DNA from: a virus
Virus record (IMG/VR): IMGVR_UViG_3300014502_000035
Coordinates: 1 to 23,273 of that record
Strand: one strand, 5' to 3'
Length of the DNA stretch: 23,273 nucleotides
Below, piece by piece: positions 15,228-21,212 of the stretch. Numbering within the stretch: the stretch's first letter is position 1; each line of letters opens with the position of its first letter. The translations under genes were made by a program, and so were the position numbers. Below the pieces are notes generated by a model. It saw only the letters and a list, made by a program, of their open reading frames with translations, did no database searches and was not told the origin of the DNA.

Positions 15228-16287
15228 TGTTTTGTTGTTTTATTGCTTTCCTATTATTTTCTTGACTGTAGATTATTCTTTTTAATGTCTGAATATTAAT
15301 TCTGAATTTTTCAGCAACTTGTTGTACAGTTAATTTGTCATAGGAATATTTTTTACCCCGATAACTGTGTGTTGAATGTTTGTATTTATTTCTCAGATAA
15401 AACTCATAAATTTCATTGATTTTATCTTCTGGAATTTTGATTGGTGTTATATAACAGCCATTTTCAATTATCCTCAGAATGCTTCGTTCAGTTGTGCCGT
15501 ATTTCAATGCTAATTGTTCAGTTGTCAATAAATCTTTGTCATTATAAATGCCTTGATACATTCCATTTTCTCCAACTATTCTCCACAAAGGTATTGCCGG
15601 GTCATCGAGTATTTTATTAATTTCGTCTGTAGTAATTTTCAGATTAAAATCATGTCTTTCATCTTTGGCTATTTTATCAGTTTTATCAATAAATTCGTCA
15701 CCTAAGAGTTTTTTAAACTTATTGTAGATTTTAGAAGTACTTAAATTATATTCTAATGCTAAATCTTTTATAGTTTTGCCGTCTTGGTAATCATCCAGAA
15801 TATCCTGCCATTCATAAAATTCTAATCCTCTGTCATATTGTAGATTTTTATGTAATTTTTTTTCCCGATAATATTTATCAGTACTGACTTTAGGTAAAAC
15901 TGTAATTGGTTCCTGATAATCTAAAATTCTAACAGGTCTATCAGCAAATGGTGGTTTAACACAGTCATTTTTTATTGGTAATAATAATTCAGATTTAACC
16001 CTTTCAGTAAATTTTTCAGTAGTTGGTACTAACGATTGGTTAGTTGCAATTTCTTCAGTTTCTTCTTCACTTAGTATTTCATCTTCAGTTGGTGTTTCAA
16101 TAGATTCTTCAGTTGGTATTTCTTCAGTTTCTTCAGAGGATTCTATGTCTGAATCCTCTCCGTTTAACGGATAATCCTCTGTATTGCTTTCAGTATCACC
16201 ATCCACGGTTTCCCGTGTATGGCTTTCAATAATTTCATTATCACCATTCAGAGGATTCTCTGTATGACTAATTTCAGTAGTTAAGAC
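15220..16287 (-). CDS. Acidic multi-HTH DNA-binding protein, C-terminal part of predicted -1 frameshift fusion
   Basis: This frame has no ATG start: the first usual start is a GTG at 16204-16206, but it is open further upstream through 27 sense codons to the slippery A9 of the preceding HTH gene. Read from base 16287 it adds 355 residues, making a 480-residue fusion. The first 85 or so residues are extremely acidic, with short repeats (ENPLNGDN, then EDYPLNGED; many TEE and ETE units). Numbered from the GTG, HTH-like segments lie at about 132-166 (DYQDGKTIKDLALEYNLS...), 226-248 (LTTEQLALKYGTTERSI) and 290-313 (KLTVQQVAEKFRINIQTLKR). The C-terminus overlaps the sigma-like gene by 8 nt. The likely role is transcription control, unproven. 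Confidence 0.72.
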   Translation of the reverse strand, partial: VLTTEISHTENPLNGDNEIIESHTRETVDGDTESNTEDYPLNGEDSDIESSEETEEIPTEESIETPTEDEILSEEETEEIATNQSLVPTTEKFTERVKSELLLPIKNDCVKPPFADRPVRILDYQEPITVLPKVSTDKYYREKKLHKNLQYDRGLEFYEWQDILDDYQDGKTIKDLALEYNLSTSKIYNKFKKLLGDEFIDKTDKIAKDERHDFNLKITTDEINKILDDPAIPLWRIVGENGMYQGIYNDKDLLTTEQLALKYGTTERSILRIIENGCYITPIKIPEDKINEIYEFYLRNKYKHSTHSYRGKKYSYDKLTVQQVAEKFRINIQTLKRIIYSQENNRKAIKQQNIE

Positions 16288-16661
16288 TTTTTTTTTAATA
16301 CACCAAGCCTTGACAATCGAGTATGAAGTGTTGAATATTTCATATCATGTAGACGTGCTAAATCTGCAAGACTTTCACCATTTTCATACCGTTTGGCTAT
16401 TTCCAGAATTAATTCGTCACTATACATTTTAGCAGGTACTCTTTTATGAACATGTGTTTTTGGCTTTTTAACAACATCTTCAGAAATAGTTGTTTTAAGA
16501 GGTTTTAAGACACTCTGACCTGTTGGTGGAAGGATTGTATTCCCGGAAGCCTGTGTTTCTGCTGAGTTTTCCCGAAGTAATGTTTCAAGCAGTATTTCTT
16601 CCAATTGGTCACGACTAAGCAGAGGAATTAGATTTGGTTGAAGTTCTAAAGTGACTTTCAT
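16281..16661 (-). CDS. HTH protein, first gene of the late block (short form of the fusion)
   Basis: 126 residues from ATG 16661, with motif copy 7 lying 17 nt upstream. Residues 1-35 are helical and acidic; 36-78 are a Pro/Lys-rich linker. Residues 82-121 are a resolvase-like HTH: DELILEIAKRYENGESLADL followed by ARLHDMKYSTLHTRLSRLG. The protein ends KKKS just at the slippery run. It may be made both as this short form and fused to the acidic multi-HTH frame, which would change the number of DNA-binding units from one to four. Confidence 0.8.
   Translation of the reverse strand: MKVTLELQPNLIPLLSRDQLEEILLETLLRENSAETQASGNTILPPTGQSVLKPLKTTISEDVVKKPKTHVHKRVPAKMYSDELILEIAKRYENGESLADLARLHDMKYSTLHTRLSRLGVLKKKS
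16284..16296 (-). promoter_or_regulatory. Predicted programmed -1 frameshift site (A AAA AAG)
   Basis: Minus-strand A9 (16296-16288) followed by GTC. In the zero frame this is TTA AAA AAA AAG TCT TAA, containing the canonical heptamer A AAA AAG (16293-16287) six bases before the stop. After a -1 slip the ribosome reads GTC TTA ACT ACT and continues to 15220. The dnaX slippery sequence of E. coli is the same heptamer. Confidence 0.7.
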
Positions 16662-16676
16662 ATAAATTTTATTTTC

Positions 16677-16688
16677 TCATAAATACTT
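16677..16688 (-). promoter_or_regulatory. Putative late promoter, motif copy 7 (regulatory unit)
   Basis: Minus-strand AAGTATTTATGA; core octamer at 16679-16686, 17 nt before the HTH gene ATG and about 32 nt downstream of a terminator. It is the most divergent copy around the core. Confidence 0.55.
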
Positions 16689-16717
16689 TGGATTATTGCA
16701 AAAGCATTGTAAGCAAT

Positions 16718-16752
16718 AAAAAAATCCAAGCATTCAACTATGCTTGGATTTT
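16718..16752 (-). terminator. Rho-independent terminator separating early and late blocks
   Basis: 13-bp perfect stem AAAATCCAAGCAT / ATGCTTGGATTTT (16721-16733 with 16740-16752), 6-nt loop. On the minus strand it continues into a T7 run. It lies about 25 nt after the stop of the 78-aa gene. Confidence 0.9.
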
Positions 16753-16777
16753 AAAATGAAAAGAAACTAAGACTATA

Positions 16778-17014
16778 TTATTGAACGAATTTTTTTCGAT
16801 AATTCTTTTTTAGTTGTTGGTAACTGACACCTGTGGTTTTTCTGTTAGGTTGAGTTCGAATATATTCTTCGAGTTCCTTGATATACTGCTTTTTTTCCCG
16901 TAGTTCACTAAGCAATTCTTCAATTTTTGCTTCTTGGATTTTATTACGATTCAACAATATGCTTAATTCTTCATATCGACTTTTGGTGATTGTCAGTAAT
17001 TCCTCTTTTGCCAT
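16778..17014 (-). CDS. Small coiled-coil protein, unknown function
   Basis: 78 residues. Residues 1-50 form a strong coiled coil (ITKSRYEELSILLNRNKIQE, EELLSELREKKQYIKELEEY), followed by a basic tail (NRKTTGV, NYRKKF). No enzyme motif is visible. It is the last gene before the strong terminator that closes the early block. It starts 21 nt after the stop of the previous gene. A basic C-terminus after a dimerising coil would suit a small nucleic-acid-binding regulator, but this is inference. Confidence 0.72.
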   Translation of the reverse strand: MAKEELLTITKSRYEELSILLNRNKIQEAKIEELLSELREKKQYIKELEEYIRTQPNRKTTGVSYQQLKKNYRKKFVQ

Positions 17015-17018
17015 AACA

Positions 17019-17050
17019 CAAAGATAATTAATGTCTTAGTCATTGGCAAG
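17019..17050 (-). promoter_or_regulatory. Weak Bacteroidetes-type promoter candidate
   Basis: Minus-strand CTTG (17047-17050), 20-nt spacer, TATCTTTG (17019-17026), close to the TTTG / TAnnTTTG consensus. The ATG of the 78-aa gene is only 5 nt downstream, so the transcript would be nearly leaderless. Low confidence. Confidence 0.25.
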
Positions 17051-17572
17051 ACTTATTCCAAGACTAAGGTCATTTGGATAGTCACTTGGAGTTGCTTTGT
17101 CATTACTACTGATTTTAACCGGACTTTGCAAATCTTGCCAATATTTTGCCTGTTGCTTGACACTCAAATGACCAATTGGATTATCTACTTGATAATCAAC
17201 GATATTGGTATATCGACTTCGTTGATTATCAATTTGTTGTGATTTTAAATCACTATCCTTGGATTCCCTTTTTAAAAAGGTATCCTGTTGGAGTATGTCA
17301 GGTGCATTTGCATCCAAATCTAAATACTTGAATTTAAGCCTTTCTTTCTGCCTTTCAGCATGCTTGGTTGTTGCAAATACATCTTGGAGTTTACCGTACT
17401 TCTTAACTGCTTTTTTTAACTGTTTATTCATTTGATTGGTTCTATAAAAGTAATTATTAAGATAAATTTTGGTTTTATTTCTATCTCTCCATTTTTTATG
17501 GACTTGATAAAGTTTTTTACGATTGGCAATTATGTATGCTTTGTTGTATTCCCGTCTTTCCTCTTTGGTCAT
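17036..17572 (-). CDS. Basic protein with Y-x-x-x-H/N-[RK] module, unknown function
   Basis: 178 residues. The first 50 residues are very basic and Tyr-rich (EERREYNKAYIIANRKKLY, then KKWRDRNKTKIYLNNYFYRT), resembling the repeated basic N-terminal element seen before many phage HNH nuclease domains, but no HNH residues follow. The rest is polar, with QRSRYTNIVDYQVDNPIGHL and an Asp/Ser-rich tail. It overlaps the upstream gene by 4 nt. A nucleic-acid-binding role is plausible; no function is assigned. Confidence 0.7.
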   Translation of the reverse strand: MTKEERREYNKAYIIANRKKLYQVHKKWRDRNKTKIYLNNYFYRTNQMNKQLKKAVKKYGKLQDVFATTKHAERQKERLKFKYLDLDANAPDILQQDTFLKRESKDSDLKSQQIDNQRSRYTNIVDYQVDNPIGHLSVKQQAKYWQDLQSPVKISSNDKATPSDYPNDLSLGISLAND

Positions 17573-17940
17573 GATTTTTCTTCTGTTGGATTGTCATAAT
17601 TATAATCGAATTGAATGTATGGTTTTGCTTTTAAACCTTTTTGCTTCTCTTGGAGTTTAAATTCATGCCATTCATCTGAATTCCATTCAACGAATTGAAA
17701 TTCTATCTTTGCTTCTAAAGCATTGATAAGTTTAGTCATTTCAATTGAAGTCAAATGATACTTGATATTCTGATTACCACTTTTTGCATATAGTTTATCT
17801 ATTACATAGCATTGGATTGGTATGTCACAACGATAAACCAAATCAACTAAGTATTGACATTGTGCAACTGTTGCACCAAATTTATCTACATTCTCAGTTG
17901 AAATATGTGATAGTTCAATTAAATCTTCTCTTGCTAACAT
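17569..17940 (-). CDS. Hypothetical protein downstream of the iteron-like repeats
   Basis: 123 residues, mixed alpha/beta, acidic. No recognisable motif. The middle (LTSIEMTKLINALEAKIEFQ) looks helical; the C-terminus is Lys- then acid-rich (PYIQFDYNYDNPTEEKS). It is the first gene after the promoter-like element and repeats at 17972-18059 and overlaps the next gene by 4 nt, so it begins an operon of three genes. Function unknown; the context next to a candidate origin suggests replication or regulation. Confidence 0.72.
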   Translation of the reverse strand: MLAREDLIELSHISTENVDKFGATVAQCQYLVDLVYRCDIPIQCYVIDKLYAKSGNQNIKYHLTSIEMTKLINALEAKIEFQFVEWNSDEWHEFKLQEKQKGLKAKPYIQFDYNYDNPTEEKS

Positions 17941-17971
17941 TGGAAATTATCTATTAAAAATGTTAATACTA

Positions 17972-18003
17972 AAAATCTATCTTTGCAACTGAAGCCAAGC
18001 AAA
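17972..18003 (-). promoter_or_regulatory. Bacteroidetes-type promoter candidate within the repeats
   Basis: Minus strand: TTTG at 18000-18003, exactly 20 nt spacer, TAGATTTT at 17972-17979 (consensus TAnnTTTG, last base differs). The TTTG is part of the first iteron-like copy. A transcript would begin about 25 nt upstream of the ATG at 17940. Confidence 0.5.
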
Positions 18004-18059
18004 CTTAGCCTTGCAACCGAAGCCAAGCAAACCAACCTTTTTTTGCACCCGAAGCCTTG
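17983..18059. repeat. Iteron-like direct repeats upstream of the 123-aa gene
   Basis: Two 22-bp copies differing at one base lie at 17983-18004 and 18011-18032 (core cgaagccaagcaaac or tgaagccaagcaaac); a third, partial copy at 18043-18059 has ttgcacccgaagccttg. Spacings are 28 and 32 bp, near three helical turns. This is consistent with repeated protein-binding sites (iterons or operators). Confidence 0.7.
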
Positions 18060-18063
18060 TATC

Positions 18064-18087
18064 ATTGTCACCAGATTCTGGTGCAAT
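18064..18087. other. Hairpin just after the winged-helix gene stop
   Basis: CACCAG / CTGGTG with a 3-nt loop, extended by ATTG / CAAT across a mismatch. It ends 2 nt from the stop of the 18090-18497 gene. No T tract follows on the minus strand, so it is a weak terminator, a processing site or part of the repeat cluster. Confidence 0.4.
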
Positions 18088-18089
18088 GG

Positions 18090-18497
18090 TTAATCTTTTT
18101 TTGTTTCAATCTCTGGCAGTGATTTTTCACTGTCTGGATTGTAATAGTATTGGGTGACATTTTTGACACCAACGATTGGTGACATTTTTGACACCAAGAC
18201 AGGAGTAAAATGAATTGTTATTATGGTGTTTTTTCTGTCACCAATAATAGTAATCCAACCACTATCTTTTAATTCTTTTAACCATCTTTTAATTGTCCGT
18301 TTATCTACCTTAAACATTGTAGCCAATCCTTGAGTAGTTGGTTGCCATTCTTTGTAACCTTTGACCTTACCTTTATTGCTGTTCCAAAGTTTAGTCCAAA
18401 GTATTACAGCACCTGCACTTACAGACATATCATCTGTTAACAATGCTGGAAGCATATTCCATTTTTCCTTTTTCAATTTATTTTTTATTAGTTTCAT
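18090..18497 (-). CDS. Winged-helix/HTH protein, replication-initiator-like
   Basis: 135 residues. After a basic N-terminus, SVSAGAVILWTKLWN is a first helix seen in phage O-like and helix-turn-helix 'replisome organiser' proteins. TTQGLATMFKVDKRTIKRWL then KELKDSGWITIIGDRKN forms a winged helix (about residues 54-90). The C-terminal part is short (NVTQYYYNPDSEKSLPEIE). Its own coding DNA contains a 20-bp direct repeat (18153-18197) and repeats lie just downstream, recalling lambda, where the origin is inside the initiator gene O. Alternatively it is a simple regulator. A replication role is inferred. Confidence 0.72.
   Translation of the reverse strand: MKLIKNKLKKEKWNMLPALLTDDMSVSAGAVILWTKLWNSNKGKVKGYKEWQPTTQGLATMFKVDKRTIKRWLKELKDSGWITIIGDRKNTIITIHFTPVLVSKMSPIVGVKNVTQYYYNPDSEKSLPEIETKKD
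18153..18197. repeat. 20-bp exact direct repeat within the winged-helix gene
   Basis: GGTGACATTTTTGACACCAA occurs at 18153-18172 and again at 18178-18197, 25 bp apart. Each unit has GGTG at one end and CACC near the other. The two copies are in different reading phases of the gene (25 is not a multiple of 3), so protein repetition does not explain the identity. Confidence 0.75.
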
Positions 18498-18657
18498 TAT
18501 TTATTATTTTTCTCAATTCCAGGTACTGCTCAAAGGTCAATCCTTTAATTGGTATCTGTCTATGCCAAAGTTGTTGTCGTGTCTTCTGGTGCCTCAGAAT
18601 TGGCTTAAACTCGATATTATTGACTTGTACTGCCGGACAACATTGCCTTCTTCTCAT
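18478..18657 (-). CDS. Small basic protein, overlapping genes on both sides
   Basis: 59 residues from the ATG at 18657; an in-frame ATG at 18717 would give 79 residues with more overlap with the upstream gene. It begins with a basic, Cys-containing end (MRRRQCCPAVQ) and ends GLTFEQYLELRKIINNETNKK, a helical tail that looks like real protein. It overlaps the next gene by 20 nt and the upstream gene by 41 nt (in other frames). Small and overlapping, so moderately supported. Confidence 0.5.
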   Translation of the reverse strand: MRRRQCCPAVQVNNIEFKPILRHQKTRQQLWHRQIPIKGLTFEQYLELRKIINNETNKK

Positions 18658-18931
18658 TTTTCTTCCTTTCCCTATAGATTTTATTGTAAATTCTGTAATA
18701 TGCAAGTCGTTGTTCACGGTGTTTTAAATTGCATCTTTTCTGCTTGGCAGCCACCAAGTCTTTTCTATTTTTTTGCCAGTCAGAAGTAGCCTTACGAAAT
18801 TTTTCTGGATTTTTTGCCCGGAATTCCCGTTGGTATTCCCGAATTTCTTCACGGTGCTTCTTATTGTATGCCCGTTGACGAAGTAAAATTCGTGTACGGT
18901 GTTTCTGGTAATATTCCTGTGATTGGTTCAT
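18617..18931 (-). CDS. Small Arg/Lys/Tyr-rich protein of the HNH-associated basic-repeat type
   Basis: 104 residues, roughly a third Arg or Lys. It has repeats of the form YxxKH-R-x-x-[IL]-x-x-R-Q: SQEYYQKHRTRILLRQRAYN, then KKHREEIREYQREFRAKN, then KFRKATSDWQKNRKD. Such repeats precede HNH domains in many phage proteins; here no nuclease domain is attached. It may bind nucleic acid. It begins 5 nt after the stop of the 47-aa gene. Confidence 0.68.
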   Translation of the reverse strand: MNQSQEYYQKHRTRILLRQRAYNKKHREEIREYQREFRAKNPEKFRKATSDWQKNRKDLVAAKQKRCNLKHREQRLAYYRIYNKIYRERKKNEKKAMLSGSTSQ

Positions 18932-18936
18932 AGTAC

Positions 18937-19080
18937 TTAATTTATTTCAACGACATAACGATTTTTACCATCAATATTTTTTGTGATTATTACCACAACA
19001 TCTTCATTTTGTACTTCTGTAACCAACACAACAATTAAGTCTTTGACTGTAATTGCTGCCATAATTTTTTTCTGTTTCAT
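18937..19080 (-). CDS. Small hypothetical protein (47 aa)
   Basis: ATG at 19078-19080, TAA at 18937-18939. The product MKQKKIMAAITVKDLIVVLV, continuing with EVQNEDVVVIITKNIDGKN and a RYVVEIN end, has alternating hydrophobic residues typical of a small beta-sheet domain. It exactly fills the gap between the antirepressor-like and basic-repeat genes (18 nt and 5 nt spacers), all in the same direction. An internal ATG at codon 7 is an alternative start. Function unknown. Confidence 0.65.
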   Translation of the reverse strand: MKQKKIMAAITVKDLIVVLVTEVQNEDVVVIITKNIDGKNRYVVEIN

Positions 19081-19098
19081 AGTTATTAATATTTAATT

Positions 19099-19458
19099 TT
19101 AGCAAACATCTTCAAGTTTGACTGTTTTGTATTTTTGAATTCTTTTGGTGTAACCTATCTGGAATTCACCTGTTTCAATTCTTCTTTGGATATAAGCAAT
19201 TCCCCGGTCACTCCACAGTGGCATGCCAAATTGCTTGTACCTTCTTTTAACCAAGTAAAATCTCATAAGTCCAAGAGTGATTTGTGATTGCTTTGGCTGT
19301 GTTGAATCAGCCATTATCAGACCCCAAAAACGACAACATTCTATGAACCTGTTTCTACCCAAAATTTTCTTGCCGTCTTTTAGCATCAATGCCTTTGCCA
19401 CATCGGCTGCATCGTACCAATAAGTTGTGTGTCCTAATTCATCTAAAAATCCTATCAT
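19099..19458 (-). CDS. KilAC-like antirepressor domain protein
   Basis: 119 residues. The sequence fits the C-terminal domain of phage antirepressors (KilAC): YDAADVAKALMLKDGKKILG, then GRNRFIECCRFWGLIMADST, then PKQSQITLGLMRFYLVKRRY and WSDRGIAYIQRRIETGEF. The features are a helical 'GR-N-[KR]-[LF]...LR..G..' motif and a following 'P-x-Q' loop, with a C-terminal helix (RGIAYIQRR). No BRO or ANT N-terminal domain is attached, so it is a stand-alone domain. It begins 2 nt after the upstream gene. Antirepressors counter phage repressors; the target here is unknown. Confidence 0.6.
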   Translation of the reverse strand: MIGFLDELGHTTYWYDAADVAKALMLKDGKKILGRNRFIECCRFWGLIMADSTQPKQSQITLGLMRFYLVKRRYKQFGMPLWSDRGIAYIQRRIETGEFQIGYTKRIQKYKTVKLEDVC

Positions 19459-19460
19459 AA

Positions 19461-20006
19461 TTATCTATATTTAAATCTGTACTTATTTACTGTTGGTATA
19501 TCGAATTGCAAAAACTTCTGTAAGTCTGGTTCCGTAATATCCATTTTATTCAACCAAATCCTGCCATCAAGAGGATTGGTGTTTTGAAATGAAATACAAT
19601 GAAAGCCGTGATATTGAATTGTTATGTCATAATCAATTCGACTATCGGTGATATGATAACTGAGTTTCTTATATATTTTACCATCTTTATATGTTTCAAA
19701 GCAAGCAAAGTCTAACAGCCTGATTATGTCCCGTTGTTTGTTATATGGTACTGCATCATTGGTTTTTTCTTCGATAAACATAAACTTTAAAATGTGTGTT
19801 TCTTTGCAATAATGACACCACATTTGGTCAATATCCATTTTAAAGTAGCCTAAACTGCTATCTAACAAGTCTGGATTTCTGCCAAGTCCTTCTTGATACG
19901 GAAACATTCTTTCTCCACACTCCGGACAAATGTTATAGGTTTTCTTTTGGTTCCTGAACCACAATTCAAATGCCGAAGCACCATTGTCATTTCTTGATTT
20001 TGTCAT
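19461..20006 (-). CDS. Zinc-ribbon protein, unknown function
   Basis: 181 residues with a split four-cysteine site: C27 and C30 in CPECGE, C64 and C67 in WCHYCKE, as in a zinc ribbon. The remainder has mixed beta-strands with DYDITIQYHGFHCISF. The N-terminal SAFELWFRNQKKTYNICPE looks helical then ribbon. No catalytic motif recognised. A hairpin (20026-20052) sits in its leader. A small phage DNA- or RNA-binding protein is possible; function is not assigned. Confidence 0.72.
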   Translation of the reverse strand: MTKSRNDNGASAFELWFRNQKKTYNICPECGERMFPYQEGLGRNPDLLDSSLGYFKMDIDQMWCHYCKETHILKFMFIEEKTNDAVPYNKQRDIIRLLDFACFETYKDGKIYKKLSYHITDSRIDYDITIQYHGFHCISFQNTNPLDGRIWLNKMDITEPDLQKFLQFDIPTVNKYRFKYR

Positions 20007-20025
20007 AATTTTCGATTTAAATAAT

Positions 20026-20052
20026 GGAGTGCTGTATGGTTAACAGCACCCC
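20026..20052 (-). terminator. Hairpin in the leader of the zinc-ribbon gene (terminator or attenuator)
   Basis: 10-bp stem on the minus strand, GGGGTGCTGT with ACAGCACTCC (one G-U pair), loop 7 nt, then ATTATTTAAAT. It lies between the ParB-like gene (stop 20064) and the ATG at 20006. The tail is A/T-rich but not a clean T run. Confidence 0.6.
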
Positions 20053-20063
20053 ACTTATTATAT

Positions 20064-21146
20064 TTATACTGTTTCATAAACAAGATTTTTTCGTGCAAGT
20101 CGTGCTTTCCGTTCTTCTTTATGAGTAGCATCATATTTTTTCTGATATGCTATTTTTTCTTCTGGTGATTTATGTTTTTTCACCTTTTTAGCATATCTTA
20201 AATTGACCGGACTTTGACTACGATAATTGTAGATTTCTTCAAGCAATGAAATATATTGCTTTGTAGTAGCACAAAAAACCAATACCTGTAATTTTTTTGC
20301 TTCTGTTTTCATTTTAAGTCTCCTAATCATTTCATCTTGATTATAATCAGGATTCCTGAACAACTTAATCAATGCTCTGATAAACTTATGAGAATTAAAA
20401 CTCTCAAAAAATGGTTTAAATTCTCTGATTTTTCCTGCATATTCATAAGCAAGTCCTAAATCTGGTATTTCAAATAAACCATCCTTGAATCTCTGTGCAG
20501 CATTCGAGTGAACAGAACTATTACTACTCGTATTATTAATATTGTTACCAACAATCCCTTCTGCAACAGATATTGGAAATTCTGGATTATTGACCATAAA
20601 TTCTTTCAGTCTTAAATATGCAGACAAACCCTTTTCACAATACGAATCCAGATAATCGGTTTTATTCCAATTGACCGTGACACTGTTGACAGTTTGAATG
20701 TCAGATAAACCACCATCACCATCTACGATATAATTGACCGGATATCCGAGTCTTTTTGCTGCTTCCAATCGTGTCTGTCCATCAAGGACACCCATGTCCT
20801 TGTTAACCAATATTGGAGACAGCAAATACTTCTTCTGAAACGACAACATCAAATGTTTGACATGCTGTTCTGTTACAGTACGATTACCATCAATTCGTTT
20901 AAACATATGGTAATCATAGGTACTGTGAATCTCACTTGCATTTGGAAATACAAATGTTTTAGGTTCTTCTGATACCGATGGTAGTACACCATAGACTTTT
21001 ACAGGATTTTTTGGTAATCCTATCTCTTTACATTCTTCTTCGTTTAACAACCACCAAGCATCATATTCCTCTTGGTTTTTTAAATTGAATTTTTTAATGT
21101 ATGCCTTTGCTTCTGCATAGGTCATAACCTTTTTAACTGTTCTCAT
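20064..21146 (-). CDS. ParB/Srx-fold protein with integrase-repeat-like N-terminus
   Basis: 360 residues. Residues 8-53 (TYAEAKAYIKKFNLKNQEEY, then WWLLNEEECKEIGLPKNPVK, Y) match the integrase repeat unit pattern (W/Y-E-E-A-x-x-[IY]...Y...[IL]P-x-x-P-x-x-Y). Residues 83-145 match the ParB/sulfiredoxin-like core: RIDGNRTVTEQHVKHLMLSF, then SPILVNKDMGVLDGQTRLEA, with DGQ-x-R as the nucleotide-binding loop. The middle region (about 165-300) is helical and contains an Asn/Ser-rich stretch. Residues 322-357 are a basic tail (EEKIAYQKKYDATHKEERKA) like the basic-repeat genes further downstream. ParB-fold proteins in phages often act in partition, modification or regulation. Confidence 0.78.
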   Translation of the reverse strand: MRTVKKVMTYAEAKAYIKKFNLKNQEEYDAWWLLNEEECKEIGLPKNPVKVYGVLPSVSEEPKTFVFPNASEIHSTYDYHMFKRIDGNRTVTEQHVKHLMLSFQKKYLLSPILVNKDMGVLDGQTRLEAAKRLGYPVNYIVDGDGGLSDIQTVNSVTVNWNKTDYLDSYCEKGLSAYLRLKEFMVNNPEFPISVAEGIVGNNINNTSSNSSVHSNAAQRFKDGLFEIPDLGLAYEYAGKIREFKPFFESFNSHKFIRALIKLFRNPDYNQDEMIRRLKMKTEAKKLQVLVFCATTKQYISLLEEIYNYRSQSPVNLRYAKKVKKHKSPEEKIAYQKKYDATHKEERKARLARKNLVYETV

Positions 21147-21212
21147 TATGAAATAATTTAAAAATCCCCGTAATTTCTGCTAAGACAACTTGGATTCGTC
21201 TGTTTAATATTT

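Noticed and set aside
6077-16688. T4-type late promoters (TATAAATA) on the plus strand
   Set aside because: The octamer appears on the plus strand in several copies, but transcription from it would be antisense to all genes, and the spacing to minus-strand starts is too regular. The element is read as minus-strand GTATTTAT instead.
17983-18059. CRISPR array
   Set aside because: Only two to three copies, spacer lengths of 6-10 bp, and repeats overlap a promoter; this fits iterons or operators.
18361-18789. Plus-strand open frames opposite the small basic genes
   Set aside because: Hydrophobic, Cys/Phe-rich translations are mirror images of Lys/Arg-rich minus-strand genes; neighbouring genes are all on the minus strand.
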